DNA of 64,000 bases from Mitsuokella sp. oral taxon 131 str. W9106 (GCF_000469545.1 NZ_KI273058.1:1-64000), one strand, 5' to 3'; numbered from the stretch's first letter, positions 1 to 8,998 are shown. Program-made: numbers and translations. Notes: generated by a model not told the origin, from the letters alone.

Positions 1-90
1 GCTTCGACCGAGGAGATCGCGGCAGCGAGCCATACGCTCGCCGACCTCGCGCAGGAGCTCCAGAACGGCGTCCACGAGTTCAAGCTCTGA
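1..90 (+). CDS. Methyl-accepting chemotaxis protein, C-terminal end (partial)
   Basis: The window opens inside an open frame that ends with TGA at 88-90. The 29 visible residues contain ASTEEIAAAS followed by a heptad-like segment ending in HEFKL. This matches the end of the cytoplasmic signalling coiled coil of chemotaxis receptors, where the alternating Thr/Ser-Glu-Glu-Ile pattern is typical. The ligand-binding and HAMP parts lie outside the window, so the stimulus cannot be inferred. A strong terminator follows directly, so this is the last gene of its transcript. Confidence 0.75.
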   Translation, partial: ASTEEIAAASHTLADLAQELQNGVHEFKL

Positions 91-118
91 GCGCAGGCGC
101 ACGGAATCCGACTTTCGA

Positions 119-154
119 GACGGCCAGCAGGGATCCCTGCTGGCCGTCTTTTTT
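119..154 (+). terminator. Rho-independent terminator after the chemotaxis receptor
   Basis: A 14-bp perfect inverted repeat (gacggccagcaggg and its complement) with a two-base loop is followed by six T residues at 149-154. Confidence 0.9.
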
Positions 155-201
155 CGCACGCAGCGGCAAAGAATTTGCGAAGCGAAAGGAAAATTCGGCT
201 T

Positions 202-231
202 TTGACGCGAATATATAAAGTACGATATGAA
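202..231 (+). promoter_or_regulatory. Candidate promoter for the phosphohexomutase gene
   Basis: TTGACG at 202-207 and TATGAA at 226-231 are separated by 18 bp, in an AT-rich patch between the upstream terminator and the gene. The -10 match is only moderate. Confidence 0.4.
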
Positions 232-274
232 TCCATATAAATCCGAATCATAATGGAGAATAGGGGTGTTTGGC

Positions 275-1630
275 ATGAAAATCAGCAACAAAGGATTTGG
301 CGCGTATGACATTCGCGGCGTCTATCCGGAGGACGTCAATGAGGAGCTCGCCTACCGCATCGGCCGCTCGTTCCCCAAACTCTTCCGTGCAAAGAAAGTC
401 GCTGTCGGGCACGACATCCGCCTCTCTGGGCCCTCGATCCGCGATGCGCTCGTGCGCGGTCTCACAGAAGCGGGCTGCGACGTCATGGACATCGGCCAGT
501 GCGGCACGGAGATGATCTATTTCACGACGGCGCATTTTGGGCTTGACGGCGGCATCATGATCACGGCAAGCCACAATCCGAAGGAATACAACGGCATGAA
601 GTTCGTCCAAAAGGAGTCGCGCCCGATCTCAAGCGACACGGGACTGAAGGACATCGAAAAAGCCGTCATGGAAGGCGACTTCAAGCCGGTGGGGAAAGCG
701 ACGGGCACCGTCGAGAAAAAAGACGTGCTCGACGAATACGTCGGACACATTCTTTCGTATGTCGATATCTCGAAGCTCAAGCCGTTCAAGGTCGTGGCGA
801 ATACGGGCAACGGCGCAGCGGGTCCCATCATCAATGCGCTGGCGAAGCACCTGCCGTTTGACCTCGTCAAAGTCTACAACGAGCCGGACGGGAATTTCCC
901 GAACGGCGTGCCGAACCCGATCCTCAAGGAAAACCGCGAAGCGACGGCGAAGGTCGTGCGCGAGACGGGCGCAGACATCGGCGTGGCGTGGGACGGCGAC
1001 TTCGACCGCTGCTTCCTCTTTGACGAGAAGGGCGGCTTCATCGAGGGCTACTACATGGTCGGCTTCCTCGCACAGGCGTTCCTCAAGAAGCACAAGGGAG
1101 CCAAGGTCATCTACGACCCGCGCCTCATCTGGAATACGATCGAGATCGCGGAGCAGCTTGGCGGCGAGCCCGTCATGTGCAAGAGCGGCCATGCGTTCAT
1201 CAAGGACAAGATGCGCAAGGTCAACGCGATCTACGGCGGCGAGATGAGCGCGCACCATTATTTCCGCGACTTCTCCTACTGCGACAGCGGCATGATCCCG
1301 TGGCTGCTCGTCCTGGAGCTTCTTTCGCAGGCGGGCGGCAAGACGCTCTCCGACCTCATGCGTGAGCGCATGGAGCGCTATCCGATCTCGGGGGAGATCA
1401 ACAGCAAGGTCAAGGACGCCGATGCCGTCTTCGAGAAGATCGAGGAGAAGTACGGAAAGGACGGCAAAGTCACGAAGGTGGACGGACTCTCGGTCGAGTT
1501 TGACAAGTGGCGCTTCAATGTCCGCAAGTCGAACACCGAGCCCGTCGTCCGCCTCAACGTCGAGACGCGCCAGGATCCGGCGCTCTGTGCGAAAAAGACG
1601 AAGGAGCTCCTCGCGATCATCCGCGCGTGA
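275..1630 (+). CDS. manB: Phosphomannomutase/phosphoglucomutase
   Basis: An alpha-D-phosphohexomutase of 451 aa that interconverts hexose 1- and 6-phosphates in the cytosol, supplying nucleotide sugars for envelope polysaccharides. All four family signatures are visible: the phosphoserine loop TASHNPKEYNG (Ser near residue 99), the metal loop DGDFDRC (near 240), the sugar-binding GGEMSAHH, and the C-terminal phosphate-binding RKSNTEPVVRLNVE. The length is normal for bacterial PMM/PGM. I chose ATG 275 because AGGGGTG lies six bases upstream; GTG 266, which would add MFG, is the alternative. Mannose versus glucose preference cannot be read from sequence. The gene has its own promoter-like region and is followed by a terminator. 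Confidence 0.93.
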   Translation: MKISNKGFGAYDIRGVYPEDVNEELAYRIGRSFPKLFRAKKVAVGHDIRLSGPSIRDALVRGLTEAGCDVMDIGQCGTEMIYFTTAHFGLDGGIMITASHNPKEYNGMKFVQKESRPISSDTGLKDIEKAVMEGDFKPVGKATGTVEKKDVLDEYVGHILSYVDISKLKPFKVVANTGNGAAGPIINALAKHLPFDLVKVYNEPDGNFPNGVPNPILKENREATAKVVRETGADIGVAWDGDFDRCFLFDEKGGFIEGYYMVGFLAQAFLKKHKGAKVIYDPRLIWNTIEIAEQLGGEPVMCKSGHAFIKDKMRKVNAIYGGEMSAHHYFRDFSYCDSGMIPWLLVLELLSQAGGKTLSDLMRERMERYPISGEINSKVKDADAVFEKIEEKYGKDGKVTKVDGLSVEFDKWRFNVRKSNTEPVVRLNVETRQDPALCAKKTKELLAIIRA

Positions 1631-1655
1631 GGTTCTTTCAGCCGCATGGATGTCC

Positions 1656-1694
1656 TCGTCCATCTTCCGGTCTGCTCGGAAGATGGACGATTTT
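1656..1694 (+). terminator. Rho-independent terminator after the phosphohexomutase
   Basis: A 14-bp perfect inverted repeat (tcgtccatcttccg and its complement) with a 7-base loop is followed by TTTT. Confidence 0.85.
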
Positions 1695-1790
1695 CCTGCT
1701 GCCGGCATCCATTTGATCCGATGCGGCAATGGGACGGGTCCTCTTTTGTTGTCCGTCAATGGAGATGGAGATGCGAAAGATTGTTAAAGA

Positions 1791-1819
1791 TTGTTTATGA
1801 GGGAGGTCTATGGTATAAT
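1791..1819 (+). promoter_or_regulatory. Promoter of pgi
   Basis: TTGTTT at 1791-1796 and a perfect TATAAT at 1814-1819 are spaced by 17 bp. They lie about 60 bp upstream of the pgi start in an otherwise gene-free gap. Confidence 0.75.
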
Positions 1820-1878
1820 TAGAGATGTGGATATAGTTTCCCCAGTGGAACGTTTCGCTTGGAAAAGGAGTGCTGCAT

Positions 1879-3339
1879 ATGAGCTTGAAACTGAAATCCG
1901 GCTTTGAATTTGACTATGGCAATCTTTACGGTGAAGGCAAGGTGACGGACGCGGATCTGAAGTCCTACGAGACCGATCTGAAGAAAGCGCATGAGGCGAT
2001 GAAGGTCATGCGCGAGAAGGGATTCATCCGCGGGCATCTTTCCAAAGACGGCGAGCCGGAGAAGGTGCTCTTCTCCCAGACCCCATACGTCGAGGAAGGG
2101 AATATCAACAGCCCGGCTTCCCTTGCCCGGCTAAAGAAGCTGCAGGATCATGTCAAGGCGGATGTCGACGTCGTCGTATCGCTCGGCATCGGCGGCTCGT
2201 ATCTCGGCAACAAGGTGCTTTTCGACGTGCAGTGCGGCGCATTTTGGAACACGCTGCCAAAGGAAGAGCGCAAGGGATTCCCGCGCGTCTATTTTAGCGG
2301 CAACAACATCGACCCGCGCGCGACGGGCGACCTCATCCAGCACATCAAGGCACTGTCGAAGATCTCGTGCTCGCATGAGAAAAAGAAGCTCCGGGTGCTG
2401 CTGCTGCTCATCTCGAAGTCGGGCGGGACGCTCGATACGATGTCTGGCTTCATGGTCATCTACGATGCGCTGAAGAAGTTCGAGAACGTCGAGGTCGAAG
2501 TCGTCGCCGTGACGGATCCGGGCGAAGAGAAGCCGACGCTCCTCAAGAAGCTCGCGATGGAAAAGGGCTGGGAGCAGTTTGCCGTGCCCGACGGCGTCGG
2601 CGGACGGTTCACGGTTTTCACGGAGGTCGGGCTGACGCTTGCGGCGTGCATCGGATTTGACATCCAAGCGTTCCTCGATGGCGCAAAGGATATGGACAAG
2701 GCGTGCCAAAACGACGATATCTGGCAGAACCCCGCCATGCTCAATGCGGCATTGAAGTTTGCCGCGTCGGAGCGCCATGGCCGTGACATCGAGGTCATGA
2801 TGCCGTACGGCGACTACTTGAAGTCGGTCTCCGAGTGGTACATCCAGCTTCTTGCGGAGTCGCTCGGCAAGCAGTTCAACAAAGAGGGCAAGGAGGTCTG
2901 CTACGGGCGTACGCCGTGCGTCGCCGTCGGGACGACGGACATGCACTCGCAGACGCAGGCGCACCAGCAGGGCAAGCTCAACAAGGTCGTTCAGTTCATC
3001 CGCATCAAGGACTGGGAGGACGATCTCGTGATCCCGAATGCATTCCCAGAGGCAAAGAAACTCGCGGATATCGCGGGCGTCACGATGAGCGAGGCGCTGG
3101 AGGTCGCACGCCAGTCGAATGCCGATGCGCTCGCCTCGAACAAACGCTACAATGCGTGCTTCACGCTGCCGACGCTCAATGCCTACCACCTCGGCGAACT
3201 CCTCTACATGCTCGCGATGAGCATTGCCTACGAGGGCGAGCTCGCGGACGTCGACGCATTCGACCAGCCGGGCGTCGAGTCGTACAAGCGCATCATGGGA
3301 CCGAAGCTTCAGGCACTCAAGGAAGCCAAGGGCAAGTAA
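1879..3339 (+). CDS. pgi: Glucose-6-phosphate isomerase
   Basis: Interconverts glucose 6-phosphate and fructose 6-phosphate. The 486-aa protein carries the sugar isomerase domains with the substrate loop VVSLGIGGSYLGNKVL near residue 100, SKSGGTLDT in the first domain, and the second-domain segment GTTDMHSQTQAHQQG containing the catalytic-region His. It is a compact bacterial Pgi. ATG 1879 is preferred because AAAGGAG ends eight bases upstream; GTG 1870 sits directly on that site. A near-consensus promoter and a terminator on each side make it a single-gene unit. Three ten-base repeats span the stop codon. Confidence 0.95.
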   Translation: MSLKLKSGFEFDYGNLYGEGKVTDADLKSYETDLKKAHEAMKVMREKGFIRGHLSKDGEPEKVLFSQTPYVEEGNINSPASLARLKKLQDHVKADVDVVVSLGIGGSYLGNKVLFDVQCGAFWNTLPKEERKGFPRVYFSGNNIDPRATGDLIQHIKALSKISCSHEKKKLRVLLLLISKSGGTLDTMSGFMVIYDALKKFENVEVEVVAVTDPGEEKPTLLKKLAMEKGWEQFAVPDGVGGRFTVFTEVGLTLAACIGFDIQAFLDGAKDMDKACQNDDIWQNPAMLNAALKFAASERHGRDIEVMMPYGDYLKSVSEWYIQLLAESLGKQFNKEGKEVCYGRTPCVAVGTTDMHSQTQAHQQGKLNKVVQFIRIKDWEDDLVIPNAFPEAKKLADIAGVTMSEALEVARQSNADALASNKRYNACFTLPTLNAYHLGELLYMLAMSIAYEGELADVDAFDQPGVESYKRIMGPKLQALKEAKGK

Positions 3340-3362
3340 GGAAAAGTAAGGAAAAGTAAGGA
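3331..3362 (+). repeat. Short tandem repeat across the pgi stop codon
   Basis: Three ten-base units, the last two identical (gaaaagtaag) and the first differing at two positions, span the pgi TAA stop. Unit loss or gain would leave the protein unchanged or nearly so. Confidence 0.7.
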
Positions 3363-3385
3363 ACGTCTGCGGACGGGATAGAGGA

Positions 3386-3415
3386 AAGGCTCTGCCGCAA
3401 TGCAGGGCCTTTTTG
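3386..3415 (+). terminator. Terminator after pgi
   Basis: A 10-bp stem (aaggctctgc pairing with gcagggcctt, one G-T pair) with a six-base loop runs into a short T tract. Confidence 0.75.
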
Positions 3416-3443
3416 TCGTATGGGGAGTCTTTGAGGTGGTCGA

Positions 3444-4001
3444 ATGAAGCGCGAGTTTATCCTTGGCGGAGCCATGCTTCTCGCAGTGCCCCTTACGTTT
3501 GCGGCGTTCGGGGTTCTTATGCAGCCAGACGGACAGGAAGAAGCGCGTCCTTCCGCAACGGCGAAGGCGCTTGCCCGGCAGGACGGCAGCCCCGCGCGCA
3601 TCGCGGTCAAGGGCGGGGGCGAGGCGGTCGCGGCGAGCGCGCTTGGAAATCCCTTTTCCCTGCGCCATGAAAACCGCACGATGCAGGAAAAACCATCCCA
3701 GGAGACGGGCGAGCGGACGGATGCGCCTCCGATGCCGCCTCCCGCTCCTACGCCCATCCAGGCAGACGGGGGAAAGCCTTCTGCGGCGGCGCGCGGGGAA
3801 GCACCGCCCGCTGCTGTCCTGCTGAAGGGGGTCGCCTATACGGGCTCGCGCGGCATGGCGATCCTTTCGAATGGGCGCGATACGGAAACGCGCGCGGTGG
3901 GGGAGGTGTTTGCAGGCTATGAAGTGGAATCCATCGATCCCGCGGGCGTCACGCTGCGCGGGCAGGCAGGCTCGCTGCGGCTCAGCCTGCCGCCTGTCTA
4001 G
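3444..4001 (+). CDS. PilP/GspC-like accessory protein of a secretin system
   Basis: A 185-aa protein with an N-terminal membrane anchor or signal (about residues 7-24), a low-complexity Ala/Pro-rich linker (about 40-120), and a small C-terminal beta domain containing VLLKGVAYTG and the paired strands GMAILS and GVTLRGQ. This layout is that of PilP- or GspC-type periplasmic proteins that touch the secretin N-domains. That role is inferred from layout and position, since the secretin gene overlaps its 3' end. GAGGTGG lies just upstream of the ATG. Type IV pilus versus type II secretion cannot be decided because no ATPase, inner-membrane core or pilin gene is nearby. Confidence 0.55.
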   Translation: MKREFILGGAMLLAVPLTFAAFGVLMQPDGQEEARPSATAKALARQDGSPARIAVKGGGEAVAASALGNPFSLRHENRTMQEKPSQETGERTDAPPMPPPAPTPIQADGGKPSAAARGEAPPAAVLLKGVAYTGSRGMAILSNGRDTETRAVGEVFAGYEVESIDPAGVTLRGQAGSLRLSLPPV

Positions 4002-5235
4002 GCGCGTCCTTTTCCTCCTTCTGCTGCTTACGGCATTCGCCTTTCCCTTGCTGCCGGACGCTTCGGCGGAGCCTGTGGCGATGCAGGTCGTGGACGGCGA
4101 CGTGCGGCAGGTCATGCTGTCGCTCGCGCGCCTTGGCAATCTGAGCCTCGTCATGGACGCGGATGTTGCGGGCACGGTGACGGTCAACATGACGGCGGAG
4201 CCGGAGTCGATCCTTCGCCTCGTCGCTGCCTCGAAAGGCTTTGCGCTCGTGCAGACGGAGGGCGGGCTCCTCGTTACGACGGAAGAAAAAGCACGCCGCT
4301 TTCGCAGGGCTTATGTTTACCCCGTCCACTATGCCGATCCAAATGAACTTGCAAGGGCGGCAAAATTATCCCTTTTGGGGGAAGGAAATCAAGGGGAAGC
4401 GACGAATAGTAAAGCTAAGAGCGGAGCGAAGGAAGATGCCGGCAGCGTTGCCCGACCTGCTGCAGAGGACGAAGATCGCGTCCGCGTGGACACGGCGACA
4501 AACTCGATCCTTCTCTTTGGCACGCCGTCTGAGGCGCACGAGGTCGAGCGGATCGTCCGTGCGCTCGACGTGCCGGGAAAGCAGGTCTCGCTGGAGGCGA
4601 AAGTCGTCGCGCTCTCAAGGGACGCGCAGAAGAAGCTGGGCGTGGATTGGTCGTGGTACGGCAAGGATCGTGCGCCCGGCACCATCCGCTTCGGGCACGC
4701 ACCGGAAGCGCGCCCGTTCAGCCTCTACTACGAGGCGGAGCTTCAGGCGCTCGTGACGGACGGCAAGGCATCGGTGCTCGCACGTCCGAACATCACGACG
4801 ATGCAGGGGCACGAAGCCGTCATCAGCATTGGCGGCGAAGTTCCCGTTCCGATGCGCACGGTTGCCGATTCCGTCACGACGACGACGTATGCCTACAAGA
4901 AAGCGGGCATCATCCTGCGCTATCTGCCGCGCGTGGACGCGGACGGCACGATCACGGCGCGGGTCCATACCGAGGTCAGCTCGCCGTACTACGTCGAGGA
5001 TATGAAGGCGTATCGGTTCCAGGAGCGCAGCGCCGACACGACGGTGCGTCTCGCGGACGGTGAGACGATGGTCATCGGCGGGCTTATCGGCAAGGAGGAA
5101 ACGCGCGCTGCCAGCAAGATCCCGCTTCTCGGCGACATTCCGATACTCGGCGCGTTTTTCCGCAGCGTGCGCACGCAGAGGACTGCGTCTGAGGTCATGA
5201 TCTTCCTGACTGCGCACGTCGTGGACATGGATTGA
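3919..5235 (+). CDS. Secretin (PilQ/GspD family outer-membrane channel)
   Basis: An outer-membrane secretin of about 438 aa. After a hydrophobic signal segment (RVLFLLLLLTAFAFPLL) come an STN/N0-like domain (QVMLSLARLGNLSLVMDA), an N1-type domain (VYPVHYADPNELARAAKL) and the C-terminal secretin core. The core includes ARPNITTMQGHEAVISIGG, IGGLIGKEE and the signature KIPLLGDIPILGAFF. It is short because it has few N-domains. The start is uncertain: ATG 3919 has GGGAGGT 11 bases upstream but gives a long basic pre-signal region; ATG 3871 is another in-frame choice. It overlaps the PilP-like gene in another frame, suggesting translational coupling. A secretin implies a diderm envelope. Confidence 0.85.
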   Translation: MKWNPSIPRASRCAGRQARCGSACRLSRRVLFLLLLLTAFAFPLLPDASAEPVAMQVVDGDVRQVMLSLARLGNLSLVMDADVAGTVTVNMTAEPESILRLVAASKGFALVQTEGGLLVTTEEKARRFRRAYVYPVHYADPNELARAAKLSLLGEGNQGEATNSKAKSGAKEDAGSVARPAAEDEDRVRVDTATNSILLFGTPSEAHEVERIVRALDVPGKQVSLEAKVVALSRDAQKKLGVDWSWYGKDRAPGTIRFGHAPEARPFSLYYEAELQALVTDGKASVLARPNITTMQGHEAVISIGGEVPVPMRTVADSVTTTTYAYKKAGIILRYLPRVDADGTITARVHTEVSSPYYVEDMKAYRFQERSADTTVRLADGETMVIGGLIGKEETRAASKIPLLGDIPILGAFFRSVRTQRTASEVMIFLTAHVVDMD

Positions 5236-5251
5236 GGGAAGGGGAACGAAT

Positions 5252-5923
5252 ATGGCGATATCGATCGTGATTGCAGATGACCATGCGCTTCTGCGCCAGG
5301 GCATCAAGCGCGTGCTGAACTTCGAGGACGACCTGGAAGTCATCGGCGAGGCGGAAGACGGACAGGAAGCGCTCGCGCGGACGGTCATGCTGCAGCCGGA
5401 CATTCTCCTCCTCGATATCAATATGCCGGGGCTCAGCGGCCTTGAAGTCACCTGCAAGCTGCAGGAAGCCGGCGCGAAGACGCGGATCATCGCGCTGACG
5501 ATCCACGACAGCGACAATTACGTTTTGGAGCTTCTTCGGAACGGTGCGCTCGGCTATTTGCTGAAAGACGTCGAGCCGTCGGTCCTGATCCATGCGATCC
5601 ACGTCGTCAACGAAGGCAACGCGTTCGTTTACCCGAAGCTCGCCGATCGCCTTTTTGGCGGGCTGTCGGAGTCGGACGACGTGCAGCACATGGCGGACCA
5701 GCAATGGCGCGAGGGGCGCAGCGAACGGCTCACGGCACGCGAGATGGATGTGCTGCAGTGCATTGCAAAGGGGTTCTCGAACCAGGACATCAGCAAAGCG
5801 CTTGGACTCTCGGAGAAAACGGTCAAGAACCATCTGACGAGCATCTTCCACAAGCTCAAGGTCAATGACCGCACGCAGGCGCTCGTCTACGTGCTCAAGA
5901 ACCGAATCATCACGCTCGACTGA
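5252..5923 (+). CDS. NarL/LuxR-type two-component response regulator
   Basis: 223 aa. Receiver domain about 1-120 with acidic pair DD near 9-10, phospho-acceptor Asp55 in LLLDINMPG and the conserved Lys in YLLKD. The C-terminal LuxR helix-turn-helix (about 150-215) contains LTAREMDVLQCIAKG and LGLSEKTVKNHL. It follows the secretin gene by 16 bases, so it is probably co-transcribed, yet no histidine kinase is encoded nearby. It may respond to an unlinked kinase. It could control the secretin-based machine, but position is the only evidence for that. Confidence 0.9.
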   Translation: MAISIVIADDHALLRQGIKRVLNFEDDLEVIGEAEDGQEALARTVMLQPDILLLDINMPGLSGLEVTCKLQEAGAKTRIIALTIHDSDNYVLELLRNGALGYLLKDVEPSVLIHAIHVVNEGNAFVYPKLADRLFGGLSESDDVQHMADQQWREGRSERLTAREMDVLQCIAKGFSNQDISKALGLSEKTVKNHLTSIFHKLKVNDRTQALVYVLKNRIITLD

Positions 5924-5973
5924 GCGGAATTGGCATTTGTGCCTATCGGAGCATAAACCGGATCCATTTTTTG

Positions 5974-5998
5974 GAGGGAGCATGATGCGCCCTCTTTT
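5974..5998 (+). terminator. Candidate terminator after the response regulator
   Basis: Stem gaggg/ccctc, with an inner GCA/TGC pairing, is followed by TTTT. It is short, so only moderately convincing. Confidence 0.55.
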
Positions 5999-6161
5999 AT
6001 TTTCCTTCGGCTTGGGTTATAATGAAACGAGCCAAAAGATGAATCGGATTCGTTTTTGAGAACGGTTCACAGTGTAGCTGCGGGCGAGGACGCATGCGGG
6101 ACATGCGAATGCGAGGAAGAATGCGGGAAACGGGGAGAGACCGGAAAGGAAGCGAAATGGT

Positions 6162-6809
6162 TTGCGCTATCCCATCCATTTAGAGCTCGACGGAAAGCCT
6201 GTCGTCCTCGTGGGCGGCGGGACGGTCGCCGAACGAAAGGCGAAGGGGCTGCTCGCGGCAGGCGCGCGCATCACGGTCATTGCGCCGAAGGCCACGAAGA
6301 CGCTCGCCGCGCTTGCGCAGGAGCAGCGCATTGCGTGGATCGAGGCGCCGTTCGCGCCGGGGATGATCGAGACGCGCCGTCCCGTGCTCGTCTTTTGCAC
6401 GGCGCGCGATGCCGCGGCAAATGCGGCAGCGGAAGAGGAAGCGCACCGCGTGGGCGCACTCGTCAATGAGGCGGTGCACCCGGAGCAAACGGACTTTGCC
6501 GTGCCCGCGCATTTTCGGCGCGGCAGGCTTCTTTTCACCGTCTCGACGGACGGCGTGAGCCCCGCTCTCTCCCGCGCGCTGCGCGAGCGGCTGGAGGAGG
6601 CGTTTCCGCCTGTCTTCGGCGACTGGCTGGACCTTCTCGGGACCATCCGCCGGGAAATGAAGGAAAGACTGGATTCGGGCGAGGCGCGCCAGGCATTTTG
6701 GCGTGCGGCGCTCCGCCCTTGTGTATTGGACTTAGTGAAAGACGGCGATTTGCGCCGTGCGGAGGTCGAAGTAAGAAATGCAGTTAGTAGTCTTGGGGCT
6801 GAACCATAA
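6162..6809 (+). CDS. Precorrin-2 dehydrogenase / sirohydrochlorin ferrochelatase-type protein
   Basis: 215 aa, matching the N-terminal half of CysG. The NAD-binding Rossmann motif VVLVGGGTVAERKAKGLL is near the N-terminus, followed by the dimerisation segment FTVSTDGVSPALSRALRERLE. It oxidises precorrin-2 to sirohydrochlorin in the siroheme and anaerobic cobalamin routes. The start appears to be TTG 6162: the upstream ATG 6157 is out of frame and family members begin with this Tyr-Pro segment. AAGGA lies about 11 bases upstream. It opens a tetrapyrrole operon and overlaps hemA by 32 bases. Confidence 0.88.
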   Translation: MRYPIHLELDGKPVVLVGGGTVAERKAKGLLAAGARITVIAPKATKTLAALAQEQRIAWIEAPFAPGMIETRRPVLVFCTARDAAANAAAEEEAHRVGALVNEAVHPEQTDFAVPAHFRRGRLLFTVSTDGVSPALSRALRERLEEAFPPVFGDWLDLLGTIRREMKERLDSGEARQAFWRAALRPCVLDLVKDGDLRRAEVEVRNAVSSLGAEP

Positions 6810-8097
6810 GACGGCGCCGGTCGATGTGCGCGAACGCTTTTCCATCACCAAACAGGCGGTGCGAAACGGGCTCTCGCATCTCGACGCATACGAGGGGATC
6901 AGTGAGGCGGTCGTGCTCTCGACGTGCAACCGCACCGAGGTCTACGCGGTCGTCGATGATGCGGCGGAGGATACGGAGACGCTCAAGCAGTTCCTGTTCG
7001 ACCTGACGGGCACGGAGGAAGACATCGACGAATACCTCTACGACTTCGTGGATACGGCGTGCATCCGCCACCTCTTCGAGGTCACGTCCAGCCTCGATTC
7101 GCTGATCCTCGGCGAGGGACAGATCTTGTCACAGGTCAAGGATGCCTACGCGATGGCGCGCACGGCAAGCGCGACGAGCACCGTCCTAAACACGCTCTTT
7201 CATCGTGCGATGAAGACGGGCAAGCGCGTGCGCACGGAGACGCGCATCGCATACAATTCCGTTTCGGTGAGCTATGCCGCCGTCGAGCTCGCACGCAAGG
7301 AGCTCGGCGATCTCTCCGCCTCGAATGCGCTCATCTTCGGGGCCGGCAAGATGGCGGAGCTCACGGCACAGCACCTCGTCTCGCGCGGCGTCCAGAAGAT
7401 TTACGTCGCGAACCGCCATATCGAGAAGGCGGAAGAGCTCGCGGAGGAGTTCGGCGGGGAGGCCGTGCCATTTGAGGGAGCCTTGAAGCGCGCGCCCGAT
7501 GTCGACGTCATCGTGACCTCGACGGGCGCGCCGCATTACGTCGTGAAGCCTTGGGAGACGCAGCAGCTCATGACGCGCCGCAGGGGACGGCCGCTCTTTT
7601 TCATCGATATCGCCGTGCCGCGCGACGTTGATCCCGAGGTCGGCGAGATCAAGGGCGTGACACTCTACAACATCGACGCGCTCGAAGCCGTCGTCGACGC
7701 GCACGTCGAAGCGCGCAGGCGCGAGGCGGTCGAGGCGCGCAGGATCGTCGAGGAAGAGCTCACGGCGATCGAAGCGCGCTTCCAGTACCTCTCGCTGCGC
7801 CCGCTCATGGCGCTCCTATCGGAGCGCTGCGAGCGTATCCGCGTGCGCGAGGTACGGCGCGCGCGCTCGAAACTCCCAGACCTCACGAAGCAGGAGCGGC
7901 GCCAGATCGAACACATGACGCGCATGATCGTCCGAAAGATTTTGCGCATGCCGATGATGAAGCTCAATGCGTCGGCAGGAACGGAGCAGGAAGCGTTCTA
8001 CACCCATGCGATGCGGGCGCTCTTCAAGCTCGATACGATAGGGGAGACGGAAAGCAGTGAAGAACGACACCATCACTATCGGTACGCGGAGCAGTAA
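6778..8097 (+). CDS. hemA: Glutamyl-tRNA reductase
   Basis: 439 aa. Reduces glutamyl-tRNA(Glu) to glutamate-1-semialdehyde, the first committed step of C5-pathway tetrapyrrole synthesis. The catalytic Cys is in STCNRTEVY near residue 50. LILGEGQILSQVKDAY and the NADPH-binding segment LIFGAGKMAELTAQHL follow, and the C-terminal dimerisation helix is present. The start lies inside the preceding gene, and hemC starts inside hemA, so translation is coupled on both sides. hemL, which acts on the product, is at the end of the same cluster. Confidence 0.96.
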   Translation: MQLVVLGLNHKTAPVDVRERFSITKQAVRNGLSHLDAYEGISEAVVLSTCNRTEVYAVVDDAAEDTETLKQFLFDLTGTEEDIDEYLYDFVDTACIRHLFEVTSSLDSLILGEGQILSQVKDAYAMARTASATSTVLNTLFHRAMKTGKRVRTETRIAYNSVSVSYAAVELARKELGDLSASNALIFGAGKMAELTAQHLVSRGVQKIYVANRHIEKAEELAEEFGGEAVPFEGALKRAPDVDVIVTSTGAPHYVVKPWETQQLMTRRRGRPLFFIDIAVPRDVDPEVGEIKGVTLYNIDALEAVVDAHVEARRREAVEARRIVEEELTAIEARFQYLSLRPLMALLSERCERIRVREVRRARSKLPDLTKQERRQIEHMTRMIVRKILRMPMMKLNASAGTEQEAFYTHAMRALFKLDTIGETESSEERHHHYRYAEQ

Positions 8098-8998
8098 GCT
8101 CGCACTCTGGCAGGCGCAGTACGTCGCGAAGCGGCTGCGCGAGCAGCACGCGGGGCTTGCCGTTGCGATCCGCCGCATGACGACGAAGGGCGACAAGATC
8201 CTCGATGCGCCGCTCGCGAAGATCGGCGGCAAGGGGCTCTTCACCAAGGAACTGGAAGATGCCATGCTCGCGGGCGAGATCGATCTTGCCGTGCACAGCC
8301 TGAAAGACATGCCGACCGAAGTCCCGGCGGGACTCACGATCTGCGCGGTCACGGCGCGCGAAGACCCCGGCGACGCCGTCGTGAGCCCGCGGTACCGAAC
8401 GCTTCGCAATCTGCCGCAGGGCGCAAAAGTCGGCACGTCGAGCCTGCGGCGCCGGGCGCAGCTCCTCCACGCGCGCCCCGATCTCGATATCCGCGACCTG
8501 CGCGGCAATGTCAATACGCGTCTCGCGAAGCTCGATTCGGAGCGCTTTGACGCGATCATCCTCGCCGTCGCGGGACTGAAGCGCCTCGGCTTTGCGGATC
8601 GCATCACGGAAATCCTGCCGAAGTCGACGATCCTGCCCGCCGTCGGACAGGGCGCGCTCGCGATTGAAGCGCGCGCGGACGATGCGGCGGCCGCAGGCTG
8701 GGTTGCGTTCCTGCACGACGCGCAGACGGCGGCGTGCGCACGTGCCGAGCGGGCATTCCTCGCGCGCGTCGAGGGCGGCTGCCAAGTGCCCGTCGGCGTC
8801 TACGCGACGCCGTGCGCGGCAGGGCTTCATGTCGAGGCGGTCATCGCGTCGCTCGACGGCGCACGTCTCTACCGCGCTGCGATGGAGGGCGCGGCAGAGA
8901 CGGCGGAGGAGCTCGGACGCGGTCTCGCCGACCGGCTTTTGGACGATGGCGGGCTTGCCATCCTGCATGAAATCGGACTGCTTTTGGAACGCCGTTAA
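8057..8998 (+). CDS. hemC: Porphobilinogen deaminase (hydroxymethylbilane synthase)
   Basis: 313 aa. Polymerises four porphobilinogens into hydroxymethylbilane using a dipyrromethane cofactor. The signatures GTRSSKLALWQAQ, KGLFTKELE, AVHSLKDMPTE and LRGNVNTRLAKLD are present. The cofactor-attachment Cys is in EGGCQVPVGVYA near residue 240. The start is GTG 8057, which puts GTRSSK at the normal distance from the N-terminus and overlaps hemA by 41 bases. Confidence 0.96.
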   Translation: MKNDTITIGTRSSKLALWQAQYVAKRLREQHAGLAVAIRRMTTKGDKILDAPLAKIGGKGLFTKELEDAMLAGEIDLAVHSLKDMPTEVPAGLTICAVTAREDPGDAVVSPRYRTLRNLPQGAKVGTSSLRRRAQLLHARPDLDIRDLRGNVNTRLAKLDSERFDAIILAVAGLKRLGFADRITEILPKSTILPAVGQGALAIEARADDAAAAGWVAFLHDAQTAACARAERAFLARVEGGCQVPVGVYATPCAAGLHVEAVIASLDGARLYRAAMEGAAETAEELGRGLADRLLDDGGLAILHEIGLLLERR

